This document shows positions 19,701 through 25,379 of a DNA stretch of 32,415 nucleotides, piece by piece (the stretch's first letter is position 1; each line of letters opens with the position of its first letter). Under the pieces are notes generated by a model. The model saw only the letters and a program-made list of their open reading frames with translations. It did not search any database and had not been told where the DNA came from. Source of the DNA: Sperchopsis tessellata (taxonomy: Eukaryota; Arthropoda; Insecta; Coleoptera; Hydrophilidae); NCBI GenBank assembly GCA_033557685.1, contig JAWQRN010000273.1:1-32415 (forward strand). The letters are read 5' to 3'. The position numbers and the translations under genes are program-made.

Positions 19701-21703
19701 TAACTGTGAAGAGAATAATTGAAAAATTCGAGGAGACTGGGTTGAATACTGATGTCAGACCATCGACACGTGTCTGTACAGGTCGTTCAACAGAATACAT
19801 CAAGGCTGATCGCCAGAGTGTGGCTGAGAGTCCGGGATCATCCATTCGGCATCGTGCTCAAGAATTAAAATTTCAAGAAGCACTATGCAGCGTATTCTCA
19901 CGAAAGATTTGCGTCTCAATGCCTACAAAATCCAACTGACTCAACAACTCAAGCCTACAGACCTTACACAGCGAAGACAGTTCTTCAATTAGTTCATTGG
20001 ACAACAACAAGTGTGAGTTTTCCAAAAAAATCATCTTCAGCGATGAGCCCCATTTTCATATTGATGGCTTCGTAAACAGGCAAAATTGCCGCATTTGGAG
20101 TGACGAAGACCCACATGTGTTTTATGAGAAGGAAATGCATACCAAATGTGTCACTATTTGGTGTAGATTTTTGGCCGTAGGCATCATTGGACCATTTTTC
20201 TTCGAAGACGCTGCCTGGAATGCACAAATAGTCAATGGCGAAAGATGTCGGGGCATGATAACCCAGTTTTTTGTGCCTCAATTGGATGGTATGGATCTGG
20301 TAGACATGTGGTTCCAACGGGACGGTGTCACTTGCCACACATCACGTGCAACAATGGCATTATTGCACGACACATTTCCTGGTCGAGTAATCTCCCGTTT
20401 AGGCGACCAGAATTGGCCGCCTAGATCACGCGATCTAGTCAAGTTTATGTATACAAGCCAAGGATCACCCAAACCTTGAAGGAGGAGATTAGACGCTGTA
20501 TCACTGAAATCCAGCCATAGTTATGCCAAACGGTGATGAAATTTTCACCAAAATAACGCAAATGTGCCAGCAAAGCCGAGGAGGGGATTCATCAGATGTG
20601 TTGTTCCATACATAATTCCCACATGTCTACTTTATGATAAAATAAAAATTTCGGTATTTTTTGAAATAAAAAAACTGTTTTGATTAAAATTTAAATTTTC
20701 CTCTTATGTTGGGATATCTTTATAATACGTCTATTTACCAATCTCTCCAAAGTCTGTAAAATAAATCAGAAGATATATAACTATTTCTTGATTTACATAC
20801 GGAGAAAATAACTTGCTCTCTGTAATCTTCCTTGAATGCCATAATCCTTAAAATTTTAAAAAGTAGGATTCGTACGGTCGTACACTTTCAAATCTATAGA
20901 TTTAGAAATTATATTTGCTGTCAACTGTCAACGATTAAGATGCAATAACAACATAAAACATGAATTATAGATTGCTCAAAAAACACTGCAGTATTTTAAA
21001 ATAAACACATGCAATTGTGATTAAATTTAACGATTTGTTTCAGTTGTAAAATCTAGAGTTTAGAAATTTGCTGATGTTTTAACTATGTGCGTAATCCGTT
21101 ACTTATCGTTTAACATACATTTAACTAACCGGTTAGTTAATGTTTTTTAATTTGTAGACTTTTAAATAAAACTCAATAAATTTCGAATTACCGAGTAACA
21201 TACCGTTTCGTAAATTATTTGTTCTTTTATTTAGTATTAAAATAAAAAAAAAATTATAATGTGTATCCTTAGAATGTCCATTAAACGAACATGGTAGAAA
21301 TTGAAAGAATAATATTACTCACTATTTTTATATTCATTTTTATTTATAAAATGACTTATGATTCATGTACTTACAAAATAGTTAAAAAAATACTGTATTC
21401 ACCTAGATTTCAAAGTTCAAAGTAATTAGCTAGAAGATGTACTCTTTTAATTTTCTTTTTGATAAATAAAAACTTTACAAAATGCCTCCTGACTTGGTTA
21501 TATCACTATTAACCTATAAAGTTGATGGTGCACATGCGATAAACGCATACATAAATGTACTACGCTTTTCAGGTAAAATGATTTTAAACACTCACCTCAC
21601 CGGACCCTTTCCATTTGCCATCAAATACCCCAGAATTTCCAATTTCCAGGTCTAATTCTTTTAAAAATGAGTACTGAGGTTCATTTATGAGATAACCTGC
21701 CAT
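6141..21703 (-). CDS. ALDH7A1: Aldehyde dehydrogenase 7A1 (antiquitin), 3'-incomplete, six exons
   Basis: This enzyme oxidises alpha-aminoadipic semialdehyde to alpha-aminoadipate with NAD+ in lysine breakdown, and also acts on betaine aldehyde and lipid aldehydes; in animals it works in mitochondria and cytosol. Six minus-strand exons (21703-21596, 12885-12669, 12597-12380, 12305-12090, 7944-7765, 6323-6141) join in phase at GT-AG borders into 374 residues. Counting from the start at 21703, the landmarks fall where family numbering puts them: Glu121, the oxyanion Asn167 in AFNFP, Glu268 in LLELGGNN, and Arg301-Cys302 in GQRCTT. Family members have about 511 residues in this numbering, so about 135 C-terminal residues, including the NAD/tetramerisation end, are missing and presumably encoded left of position 1. 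The start was chosen for its good context (A at -3, G at +4) and its match to the conserved cytosolic start. There is no stop or frameshift in any exon. Confidence 0.96.
6324..7065. other. ALDH7A1 intron 5, left part, no recognised feature
   Basis: AT-rich intronic sequence with short homopolymer runs (poly-A near 6335, poly-T near 6870 and 6955). No coding similarity recognised. Confidence 0.5.
7066..7225 (+). pseudogene. Penelope-like element GIY-YIG endonuclease fragment
   Basis: Conceptual translation gives VYVGQTSR (about 7080-7103), then after a one-base shift IRFNKHLHKYNK and KAPFANYIFSENHLTESSHY up to a stop near 7222. This is the GIY-YIG endonuclease core of Penelope-like retroelements: the YVGQT strand, the R-x-x-x-H helix and the SAFAxH-like segment. 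Only this roughly 45-residue piece remains and it lies in ALDH7A1 intron 5 in reverse orientation to the gene. The partner reverse transcriptase is not seen nearby. Confidence 0.7.
7226..7764. other. ALDH7A1 intron 5, right part, no recognised feature
   Basis: Intronic sequence between the GIY-YIG fragment and exon 5. It has pyrimidine-rich tracts around 7250-7330 but no coding similarity or repeat that I can name. Confidence 0.5.
7765..7944 (-). CDS. ALDH7A1: ALDH7A1 exon 5 (catalytic Glu and Cys)
   Basis: This 180-bp exon in phase 0 encodes residues 254-313. It contains both catalytic side chains: Glu268 in LLELGGNN (general base) and Cys302 in VGTAGQRCTT (nucleophile), with the neighbouring substrate-anchoring Arg301. 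The acceptor is TTTTCAG and the donor is GTAAAG after two lysine codons. All active-site residues seen are intact, so nothing here suggests a pseudogene. Confidence 0.97.
8325..8690. repeat. Large imperfect inverted repeat (arms about 8325-8465 and 8548-8690)
   Basis: The text around 8370-8465 matches the reverse complement of 8640-8548. Shared blocks in order include ATTAAG/ACTAAG, TTGTGTAA, CCATCTA-GAGAGATAA, TCAAACATTA, TAGAAT and ATTCAACAGAA/ATTCTACAGAA. An outer part (TACAATAT) extends the similarity to about 8330 and 8665. Short open frames in the two arms encode similar peptides (LCKPSTRDKHLSNI versus LCNPSMRDKDRSNI), which follows from the nucleotide similarity. It could be two copies of a repeat inserted tail to tail or a foldback element. 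The family is unknown. It sits in ALDH7A1 intron 4. Confidence 0.6.
8840..10125 (+). pseudogene. Jockey-clade LINE: linker and reverse transcriptase, broken
   Basis: Endonuclease-RT linker (TIWQSRRYPTDKNHFNKAS, near 8890-8945), then RT blocks: ITPEEVKEEIKKLDEKKSP (9250-9305), KPATEIKSYRPISLLPILSK (9435-9500), TVEQVHRVVNTINQTF (9520-9565), catalytic-aspartate block CSAVFLDVN (9580-9609) followed by a TAG where the family has a coding triplet, PHPYYSILKSYLENRSFQIKY (9664-9727), and TATYADDTSVMAV with the YADD catalytic pair (near 9845-9880). The C-terminal part WRITVNESKCTLVNFTLCR follows in another frame. A short deletion removes the segment between LSKLF and the HxTVEQ block. The blocks closely resemble insect jockey elements. 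There are stops and at least two frameshifts. It lies in ALDH7A1 intron 4. Confidence 0.9.
9933..9980 (+). repeat. 12-bp tandem duplication inside the jockey RT (four units)
   Basis: Units GGCTGGAAAAGT at 9933-9944 and 9945-9956 are identical. AGCTAGAAATGT at 9957-9968 and GGCTGAAAAAGT at 9969-9980 are variants. In the RT frame the repeat re-iterates the family's Trp-Leu-x-Lys motif that normally precedes WRI. The extra units appear to be a local expansion. Confidence 0.8.
10120..10735. repeat. Two AT-rich direct-repeat blocks (about 10125-10270 and 10575-10735)
   Basis: Both blocks are built of diverged repeats of a motif like TTTGAATAAAAA or CATTCGAATAA. They also match each other: AATTTGTGGAAAAC...CATTGAAACATTTATTTGAAT near 10140-10180 against CATTTGTGAACAAA...CTTGAAACATTCATTCCAAT near 10588-10630. 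The first block begins where jockey similarity stops and the second ends where the RTE-like fragment begins. They could be terminal direct repeats of a 0.6-kb non-autonomous element or a degenerate satellite. No coding content. Confidence 0.5.
10737..11690 (+). pseudogene. RTE-like LINE reverse transcriptase remnant (copy A)
   Basis: Starts with TDQFD (10743-10760), then a degraded palm and YEKAT-like segment (near 10962). The polymerase motif LRYADDFMIFAHSFEELQK is near 11138-11200. NLSKTKVLLN...EDTLIE...NMYLGQLIRMDGDIS is near 11249-11383. After a deletion, RRLQTVQRNIEKYMMGLRI, DRR and WIRSQTKITDVI lie near 11440-11550; these are typical of the RTE-type elements whose fragments are common in insect genomes. 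Frameshifts and stops throughout. It shares sequence with the fragment at 13440-14430 (see finding). Confidence 0.8.
11700..12089. other. ALDH7A1 intron 4, gene-proximal part
   Basis: AT-rich intronic sequence between the RTE-like remnant and exon 4; no recognised feature apart from the exon 4 donor. Confidence 0.5.
12090..12305 (-). CDS. ALDH7A1: ALDH7A1 exon 4
   Basis: This 216-bp exon in phase 0 encodes residues 182-253. It holds WKGSETTPLIS (the conserved NAD-binding lysine at 190 by this count), the LPGAIASLCCGGADIG block and LLSFTGSTKIGHQ, the cofactor-binding loop and helix. The acceptor is TTTTAG and the donor GTAAGTTT is near consensus. A 74-bp intron separates it from exon 3. The following intron is about 4.1 kb and full of transposon sequence. 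Confidence 0.96.
12306..12379 (-). other. ALDH7A1 intron 3 (74 bp)
   Basis: A short intron with GTAATAAC donor and TTTTAG acceptor, in phase 0 between Met181 and Val182. With intron 2 it makes exons 2-4 a compact 0.8-kb block isolated between two long, transposon-rich introns. Confidence 0.93.
12380..12597 (-). CDS. ALDH7A1: ALDH7A1 exon 3
   Basis: This 218-bp exon completes codon 109 and encodes residues 110-181. It carries EGIGEVQEYVDICDYAVGLS, in which Glu121 is a known contact for the aminoadipate substrate; then LPSERPGH, EQWNPLGVIGVI, the oxyanion-hole Asn167 in SAFNFP, and VYGWNSAIAM. The acceptor is TTCTAG and the donor GTAATAA directly follows the ATG of Met181. The reading phase at both ends fits exons 2 and 4. 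Confidence 0.96.
12598..12668 (-). other. ALDH7A1 intron 2 (71 bp)
   Basis: A short intron with GTAAATG donor and TTCTAG acceptor that splits the glycine codon 109 after its first base. Its size is typical of short insect introns and contrasts with the kilobase-scale introns of the same gene. Confidence 0.93.
12669..12885 (-). CDS. ALDH7A1: ALDH7A1 exon 2
   Basis: This 217-bp exon encodes residues 37-108 plus the first base of codon 109. It starts after the acceptor TTGTAG and ends ATG-G before GTAAATG. It contains the family block PKRGEIVRQIGDALR and ends with VSLEMG, the start of the helix preceding the substrate-recognition segment. An 8.7-kb intron separates it from exon 1 and only 71 bp separate it from exon 3. 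Confidence 0.95.
12886..13435. other. ALDH7A1 intron 1, 3' end
   Basis: AT-rich intronic sequence next to the exon 2 acceptor. Contains a poly-A run near 13350. No coding similarity recognised. Confidence 0.5.
13440..14430 (+). pseudogene. RTE-like LINE: endonuclease end and RT fragment (copy B)
   Basis: Begins with the C-terminal part of an APE-type endonuclease: YKIDYILTNRKAIVQDCTVL (near 13480-13540) and TNHHRMVRCRI (near 13550-13580), where families have the catalytic SDHR. A linker follows. RT block EVAHALKSLKCGKAPGE lies at 14029-14082, then MAYKIVTKIIMNCLTDQFDS and YQPKEQAGFRK at 14271-14363. A deletion then joins this directly to YEKATSIVKLHQEMEM (14379-14427), so the palm block with the first catalytic aspartate is gone. 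The fragment ends at a (TA)n tract. Same family as copy A. Confidence 0.85.
14431..14465. repeat. (AT)n microsatellite
   Basis: A 35-bp uninterrupted AT run directly abutting the truncated end of the RTE-like copy B. Confidence 0.97.
14466..15164. other. Intron 1 sequence with small hairpins
   Basis: No gene. Two perfect short dyads are visible: TAATTACAT/ATGTAATTA at 14706-14730 and ATGAAGTAAC/GTTACTTCAT at 15065-15090 (6-base loop). An ACGAGATGG motif near 14585 recurs in altered form at 16256 and 16530. Confidence 0.6.
15165..15800. repeat. Interspersed repeat cluster, inverted part
   Basis: AGTTAGCTATTTAATTTTA at 15644-15662 is the perfect reverse complement of 15286-15304. The similarity extends outward through CCAAAG...ACTG and CTATTTCGC (15225 against about 15730). 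A second pair, 15360-15396 and 15426-15462, is an imperfect 37-bp inverted repeat around the element AGAATGCC. 15426-15480 is also directly repeated at 15738-15800 (TATAGC-AGAATGC...ACTGC-AAGAAT). This looks like several copies of one short non-coding repeat inserted in both orientations. The family is unknown. Confidence 0.6.
15797..15848. repeat. (TC)n(TA)n compound microsatellite
   Basis: TCTCTCATTCTCTCTC... passes into a TA run. It gives rise to spurious Ile-Tyr repeat open frames on both strands. Confidence 0.95.
16080..16560. repeat. Direct repeat pair of the same interspersed family
   Basis: Copies at about 16085-16225 and 16395-16540 share a perfect 24-base core at 16182-16205 and 16493-16516 (begins GTTGTAAATCACTAGC). 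The similarity before it (CCAAGAACTCACAGTAAAAC against ATCAAGAACACACAGCAAAA) and after it (ATCATATAGCAA) continues. The left parts (GAGGTATC, AGTTATTTCGC, CTACCAA) match 15190-15270. No coding content and no clear pol III box. Confidence 0.7.
16727..16754. repeat. (TA)n microsatellite
   Basis: A 28-bp TA run that directly precedes the Penelope-type terminal motif at 16755. Confidence 0.97.
16755..16865 (-). repeat. Penelope-type terminal fragment (shared with 28130-28200)
   Basis: The block TATCCCACGAATGTGCTTAT followed by TCGTTCT at about 16781-16807 matches TATCCCTCGTATGTGCTTAT plus TCGTTCT at about 28149-28175, next to the end of the reversed Penelope-like element. A hairpin-like TTCTTTGAAGAA follows in one copy and TTCTGATAAGAA in the other. 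I infer a solo terminal piece of the same element, in the same orientation. The open frame at 16715-16897 is spurious. Confidence 0.5.
16900..17625. other. AT-rich intron 1 sequence, no recognised feature
   Basis: Very AT-rich with long T-rich runs; no open frame of note, no repeat family recognised. Confidence 0.5.
17630..17757. repeat. Foldback (palindromic) element, about 128 bp
   Basis: The two halves are reverse complements along almost their whole length. AGATGTTATCCTTCCA at about 17642-17657 pairs with TGGAAGGACAGCATCC at about 17733-17748, and the AT-rich inner arms (TATTTATTTA against TAAATAAATA) continue to a centre AGCG...CGCT at about 17679-17705. The centre holds GTTCGAAACC, which resembles a tRNA B box by chance or descent. 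No terminase-type target duplication was established. Probably a MITE or the hairpin end of a larger element. Confidence 0.65.
17760..18590. other. AT-rich intron 1 sequence, no recognised feature
   Basis: No coding similarity recognised on either strand; open frames here are short and composition-driven. Confidence 0.5.
18600..19440 (-). pseudogene. LINE reverse transcriptase remnant, reversed
   Basis: On the minus strand: LQGCVMSP (near 19430-19408), equivalent to the RQG motif. Then LMYADDIVILSNNTDELHWTL (near 19335-19275) with the YADD catalytic motif, LVPTLMYDSETW (near 19018-18984) and a thumb-tail segment YLRSVYTLSDELIGLETH (near 18945-18885). This matches the palm-to-tail order of non-LTR RTs that end in YGSETW and WYGHV-like blocks. 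Several frameshifts and stops. The fingers and endonuclease are absent, and the remnant ends just short of the mariner insertion. Plus-strand open frames at 18596-18937 and 18979-19392 are its shadows. Confidence 0.75.
19467..20714 (+). mobile_element. Mariner-family DNA transposon, complete ends, dead transposase
   Basis: A 1248-bp element with imperfect terminal inverted repeats of about 30 bp: left TCCCAACAAGAACGG then AAAATTTAAATTT from 19467; right end reads TCCCAACATAAGAGG then AAAATTTAAATTT on the minus strand from 20714. It is flanked by TA at 19465-19466 and 20715-20716, the target duplication expected for Tc1/mariner. Length and one-gene layout are usual for mariner. Both ends have survived, but the internal gene cannot make transposase (see the next entry). 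It inserted in ALDH7A1 intron 1 next to a LINE remnant. Confidence 0.95.
19575..20633 (+). pseudogene. Mariner-type transposase pseudogene
   Basis: Begins MDRYSTQKRILIVKHYL at 19575, the usual N-terminal helix-turn-helix start of this family. Frameshifts lie near 19698 and 19880, and a stop (TAG) plus a further shift near 19990-20010. The catalytic core then reads KKIIFSDEPHFHIDG (first Asp, near 20028-20069), VTIWCRF, NGERCRGMI, MWFQRDGVTCHT (second Asp) and NWPPRSRDL (third Asp, near 20411-20437). By my count 36 residues separate the second and third Asp. Directly after this a deletion removes the conserved TPLDFFLW-type segment and shifts the frame; the tail VYVYKP...LKEEIRRCITEIQP is still legible in another frame. 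The core is open for 160 codons (19997-20479) but lacks the DNA-binding half. Confidence 0.92.
20717..21595. other. ALDH7A1 intron 1, 5' end, no recognised feature
   Basis: AT-rich sequence between the mariner element and exon 1. A short palindromic ACTAACCGGTTAGT at 21123-21136 is the only structure noted. Confidence 0.5.
21596..21703 (-). CDS. ALDH7A1: ALDH7A1 exon 1 (N-terminus, 36 codons)
   Basis: Encodes residues 1-36, beginning MAGYLINEPQYSFLKEL and ending at a Gly-Glu pair, as in other antiquitins. The exon ends in phase 0 at 21596, followed by the donor GTGAGT. The open frame continues upstream of this ATG to 21814, with further ATGs at 21778 and 21814. The stretch from 21778 adds 25 residues that hold five Lys/Arg and no acidic residue, which suits a mitochondrial presequence such as the family is known to carry. 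A possible acceptor (TTTATTTTAG, ending near 21764) sits just after the 21778 ATG, so the upstream ATGs may instead be intronic or untranslated. Confidence 0.9.
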
Positions 21704-21778
21704 TGTTCGTCTCACGATGTATGATTTGCACACGGAAAATAACTTTACCGGAAAATTTTTTGTGCTAAAATAAATCAT
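21704..21778 (-). other. ALDH7A1: Possible mitochondrial targeting extension of ALDH7A1
   Basis: This is the in-frame continuation upstream of the conserved start: 25 codons from an ATG at 21778. It contains Lys and Arg but no Asp or Glu, and ends Ile-Val-Arg-Arg-Thr before the conserved Met. That composition is typical of a cleavable mitochondrial presequence, and antiquitin is known to exist in mitochondrial and cytosolic forms made from two starts. The alternative is that the segment is partly intron, because TTTATTTTAG within it could serve as a splice acceptor. Confidence 0.45.
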
Positions 21779-21814
21779 TACACAGTTAAGATGTTCTAAA
21801 ACTGAAACTACCAA

Positions 21815-23190
21815 ATGAAGTAACTGTGAAAAGGTTAATTTCTAGAGTTCGCTGATTCAGATAACACTTGACAAACAAATAAATATATATTTCTTTATCT
21901 CGCTGTTATCTACAGAAGTATTGAATCTGTAACTGATACTTTTTATTATAAATGTAAGAAAATAATTGTACGGTGCCAGTAAATATGTTCAGTTGAAATG
22001 ATATGATAGATATAAAGTATGTTTCACAATGGATGTTTCCTTTAAATACACTGCTATAGTTTTACAGTTTTAGTGTAGTTATAATAATTTATATTTTGTA
22101 GCAACTTATATTTATTTAAAATAAATAAAATAGGAATCAAACTTTTAATTTCGAACTTTTAAGAATAATATTAATTATATAAATATATTCTCACCTTTTC
22201 CTTTATAAATTCACACAAACAAAATCTTGCTCTGTACTGAATGATTGGTAAAACTTACCCACTAATTAGTTAGAAGTAGGAAATAATTGATCATAGACAG
22301 AGTCGTACTTGAAAAATATGGCAGAAACTAAATAAAAATTTGGAGGTACAATAGTAGTTAATATGCAACGGCGTTCGCCGCCACTCACTAGGATTGAAGC
22401 TAGCACAATTTTCTTTGTCCACAATAGCGCGTGTCCGATACCGTTAGTTGTCAAGATTACAAGAAACGTTTTTTTTCTGGTTGTAAATAAGAAGGTTTGA
22501 GTTGCTTCTTAAAATGTTTGCTGTGTTTTATGATATGTGTTTATGAGAAAATATCCCTTTGATAATCACTGTTAAAAAGTCTTGTTTTGCAAGAATATTT
22601 TGTGATTAAAACAATAATGGATTCAAGAAGTTCTACTTAAATTTGACAGCAGATCTTTGTTATGAGTTAATTGGTTATTTGAAGTATACAGAGCAATAGG
22701 TGGGTAAATGTAAAAGGTTCCCAGATATAGTGCACAGACAATGAATCAGACAATTGAAAATTTGGAAAGTCTCAACTTGCGTGTTAAAATTGCATGGTCT
22801 GGATAGTAAATAAATATAGTAAGTAAAGTAAATATATTATTTTTATTGGAAATAACTAAGTCACAGACGATCAGGAATTATTCACAAATGATATAATATT
22901 ACAATGTGAAATAATTGGGATTAAATTTCTCAACTACAATGAAGACTAGGTGTAACATACATGCCTTTTATTTAACACAAATGGCTAAATGTTCGGCATT
23001 ATTAGAAGCTTGTAAGAAATTTCCTGTATTATAATTCAGAGGATCGAAAAGTCTCTCCGCAGTAATAATAATTACTTCTCTGCAGTAATAATAAATTAAT
23101 GATCATGTCAGTCACTCGTAATGCAAAAGTCTGTTTCTTGTTTGTTAACTTCCAGTCATTGGTTATCGTCCGTACAATATGTTGTAGGAA
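21815..23190. other. Upstream region of ALDH7A1 without recognised genes
   Basis: Apart from the CpG-rich patch listed separately, no coding similarity or repeat was recognised. A near-duplicate CTCTCCGCAGTAATAATAAT / TCTCTGCAGTAATAATAAAT lies at about 23053-23095. Confidence 0.5.
22360..22460 (-). promoter_or_regulatory. CpG-rich patch, possible promoter or non-coding first exon of ALDH7A1
   Basis: This is one of the few CpG-rich patches upstream of the gene, with a GGCG-TT-CGCC dyad at about 22370. On the minus strand the text ...TCAATCCTA is followed by GTGAGTGG, a good splice donor with its first base at 22388. An exon ending at 22389 could splice to an acceptor just upstream of the coding start. 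Joined to the candidate acceptor near 21764 it would not keep the reading frame, so it would be untranslated. No TATA box or initiator was established, so this is an inference from position and composition. Confidence 0.3.
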
Positions 23191-23194
23191 GAGA

Positions 23195-23740
23195 GACTAT
23201 TTTAGTTGAGTTTATGTTTAAAAATGATGATAAAAATACGGAATCTATAAAAAAAGAATTCCAATCCAGATAAGGCATTGCCGAATCGTGATATAGTCAG
23301 AGTTTTATTTTAAAAGTTTCTAAAATCCTGTTTTGCTCAAGATGCAACTGTTGAAAAGGTGGATGACATTTCTGTTGAAATTACTCAGGATATTTTCGCA
23401 ATAATGTGGACTGAGCTTAGACTCAACTCAAAAAGCCGTTAAGAAGCATCTCATATTCTATCCTTATAAAGTGTTGACTAAACAGGTACTGCAAATTGAA
23501 GAATATCGTCGAAAGATGTTAAATTATTGTGAATTGTTTATTAACTTTATTGCTGTAAATGCGGAGGAAGTATATGTGATATGTTATACTGACGAAGCAT
23601 GGTTTCACCTTTCTGGGTACGTCAGTTCGCAAAACATCCGTATTTGATCCTCTGGAAACCCCCACTGTATACATCGATCGCCTTTACATTCTGTGAAAAT
23701 TGGGGTTTAATTTTTACTTTTAGGGAGCCGTTAATGGCAA
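23195..23740 (+). pseudogene. Second mariner-like transposase remnant
   Basis: Conceptual translation shows an N-terminal region (YVVGRETILVEFMFKN near 23178-23228; PDKALPNRDIVRVLF near 23268-23312). The linker KKHLIFYPYKVLTKQVLQIE (near 23443-23505) and YCELFINFI (23528-23554) follow. The first catalytic block is YTDEAWFHLSGYVSSQNIRI (near 23586-23645), then NPHCIH and PLHSVKIGV before similarity fades near 23710. This is the mariner-like lineage with a TDEAWFHLSGY block, distinct from the element at 19467. The second and third catalytic aspartates are absent, frameshifts and stops occur, and terminal repeats were not found. Confidence 0.7.
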
Positions 23741-23904
23741 TGTTTATAAAAGTAATGGATGAATTAAACTTAGAGATCAAAACTTACGAGAACTCAACCT
23801 CCGGAATCATTAATCGCAGTATTTGCGAATAAGATAAGAATGGCCCGGCTGTGCCAAAAAGAACGCGGACAATACTTCCAGCGTTAAATATAATATACTT
23901 CCAT

Positions 23905-24015
23905 GGTTAGTATTTATAAGAATGCTGTTTCCGGGTAGAAACTGTGTAGAGGCTCTAATACGTGCCAACATTTCGTCTACTGTTGCAATGGCAAGGCAAG
24001 GCGAACATCAACGAA
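23905..24015 (-). repeat. Penelope-type terminal motif, copy 1
   Basis: Shares GGTTAGTAT, GTTTCCGGGTAGAAACTGTG, TAGAGGCTCT and CATTTCGTCTACTGTTGCAA with the copies at 30446, 30848 and 31065. On the minus strand it contains the hammerhead-like element AGACGAAATGTTGG, with changes from the other copies (GGACGAAACGTCGG). No Penelope coding sequence is attached. Confidence 0.6.
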
Positions 24016-24019
24016 TGAA

Positions 24020-25332
24020 ATAAGTGCACTGTTCGAATAATAGCGTGTAGCATCCTTTGTCTTGAACTTCCTAGTAGAATTAACTGCCTAGCCACCACTC
24101 CATCTATGGCTTATATATGTCGCCGAAATTCTTCCTGGAAAGATCGAGAATGATCCGCGCTGTTCCCGGGAGCCATTCGTCTAGTTTCGTTTGTTGTAGC
24201 TTTTAGTACGTATTCGAATATTCGGGAGCTACACTCAGTGGCGTAGAGATTCAGTAGTAGTTTTGTAACAATATTAATCGACTTGAATTTGCTGAAATAA
24301 AAGAGAGGTGAAATTAAAATAATTTTGTTTAAAAATATGCTCCATATTTGATTGCAGACAGCTGTTATATCATAAATACTATTTTTACTGTTATGGCCAA
24401 TCACCGATACCAAGCCTGGAAATGTCGCCGCATCCAGTCATATAATTTATTTAGCGTTATTTAACGTGAGCGTAATCGTCTATAATTTACGAAGATCACT
24501 GTTTTGTCCCTCTCGGAAAACCGATAGCGCATATATCTAATCACAAAAAGCTAAACGCCTGAACCAAAAGTCCTCCTTCTAACTAGCGAGCTATTGAACC
24601 CAATATCATTAGTAGGTACTTTTGGCATTATTATTTTTAGCCATCTGCCAATCCAAAATTCTGTACATGTATATTATGTATAAATATATAAATCGACCGC
24701 AAAATTGGCAATGTATCAGAAATTACTAATTTATCGTTTTTAGCAATTCAAAGAGGACGCACAAAAAATATTGATTTGCGAGGGACTGAGAAAATTTAAC
24801 AGAGGTGGCAAAGAAATTTTTATTCTTTTGTGTTAGAAAAGGTAAATTTATCGTTTTGAAAGAGAACACATAAAAATATTGTTTTTTTTAAGTTACTGAG
24901 TAATTTGAAAGAATGTAGTAAGAGTTAGTTATTTGAGATGATGATATAGTCTCATACATTGCTATGTTTAATGATTATTTGAATTATTTATTTATTGAAT
25001 TTATTCTATTAAAAATACTTTAAAATGATCCCTCTCTAAAAAATAGGATTGAATAGAAAATAATAATTATTGACAATAGAAGTAGGATGTATGACATCTA
25101 CGTGAACCAGTCATATTAAAATTTTACTGACAATTTCTCGTGATAAATGTTGTTGTAAAAACTGAGGGGAAAAAATGTCAATTTTTACCGAAAAAGATCG
25201 CTTAAAATGGCGACTACAATAGGCGTCGCAAAACAAATTATTGTTTTTCCAATGAATCTTATAAGAGGATCATCATAGCATAATAGCAATGTTTTAAATA
25301 AAATTAAGTAGGTAACATGGATTGAAAGAGGG

Positions 25333-25338
<6 letters not shown>
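24020..25338. other. No gene recognised; possible tRNA-like segment on the minus strand
   Basis: From 24050 to 24620 the sequence is less AT-rich. On the minus strand TAGCTCGCTAGTTAGAAG (24593-24576) resembles a tRNA D-arm/A box and is followed by GGACTTTTGGTTCAGG, but no B box is seen at the expected distance. The remainder is AT-rich and uninformative. Confidence 0.35.

Positions 25339-25379
<41 letters not shown>
25339..25379. repeat. (AT)n(AC)n microsatellite
   Basis: 32 bp of AT followed by four AC units. It generates a spurious Ile-Tyr repeat frame on the minus strand. Confidence 0.97.

Noticed and set aside
19997..20479. 160-codon frame as an intact transposase
   Set aside because: It is only the catalytic half of a broken gene, lacking the DNA-binding region and the segment after the third aspartate.
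22266..22454. Minus-strand 62-codon frame as an upstream coding exon of ALDH7A1
   Set aside because: Splicing its GTGAGT donor to the available acceptor does not keep the ALDH7A1 frame, and the peptide matches nothing; kept only as a possible non-coding exon.
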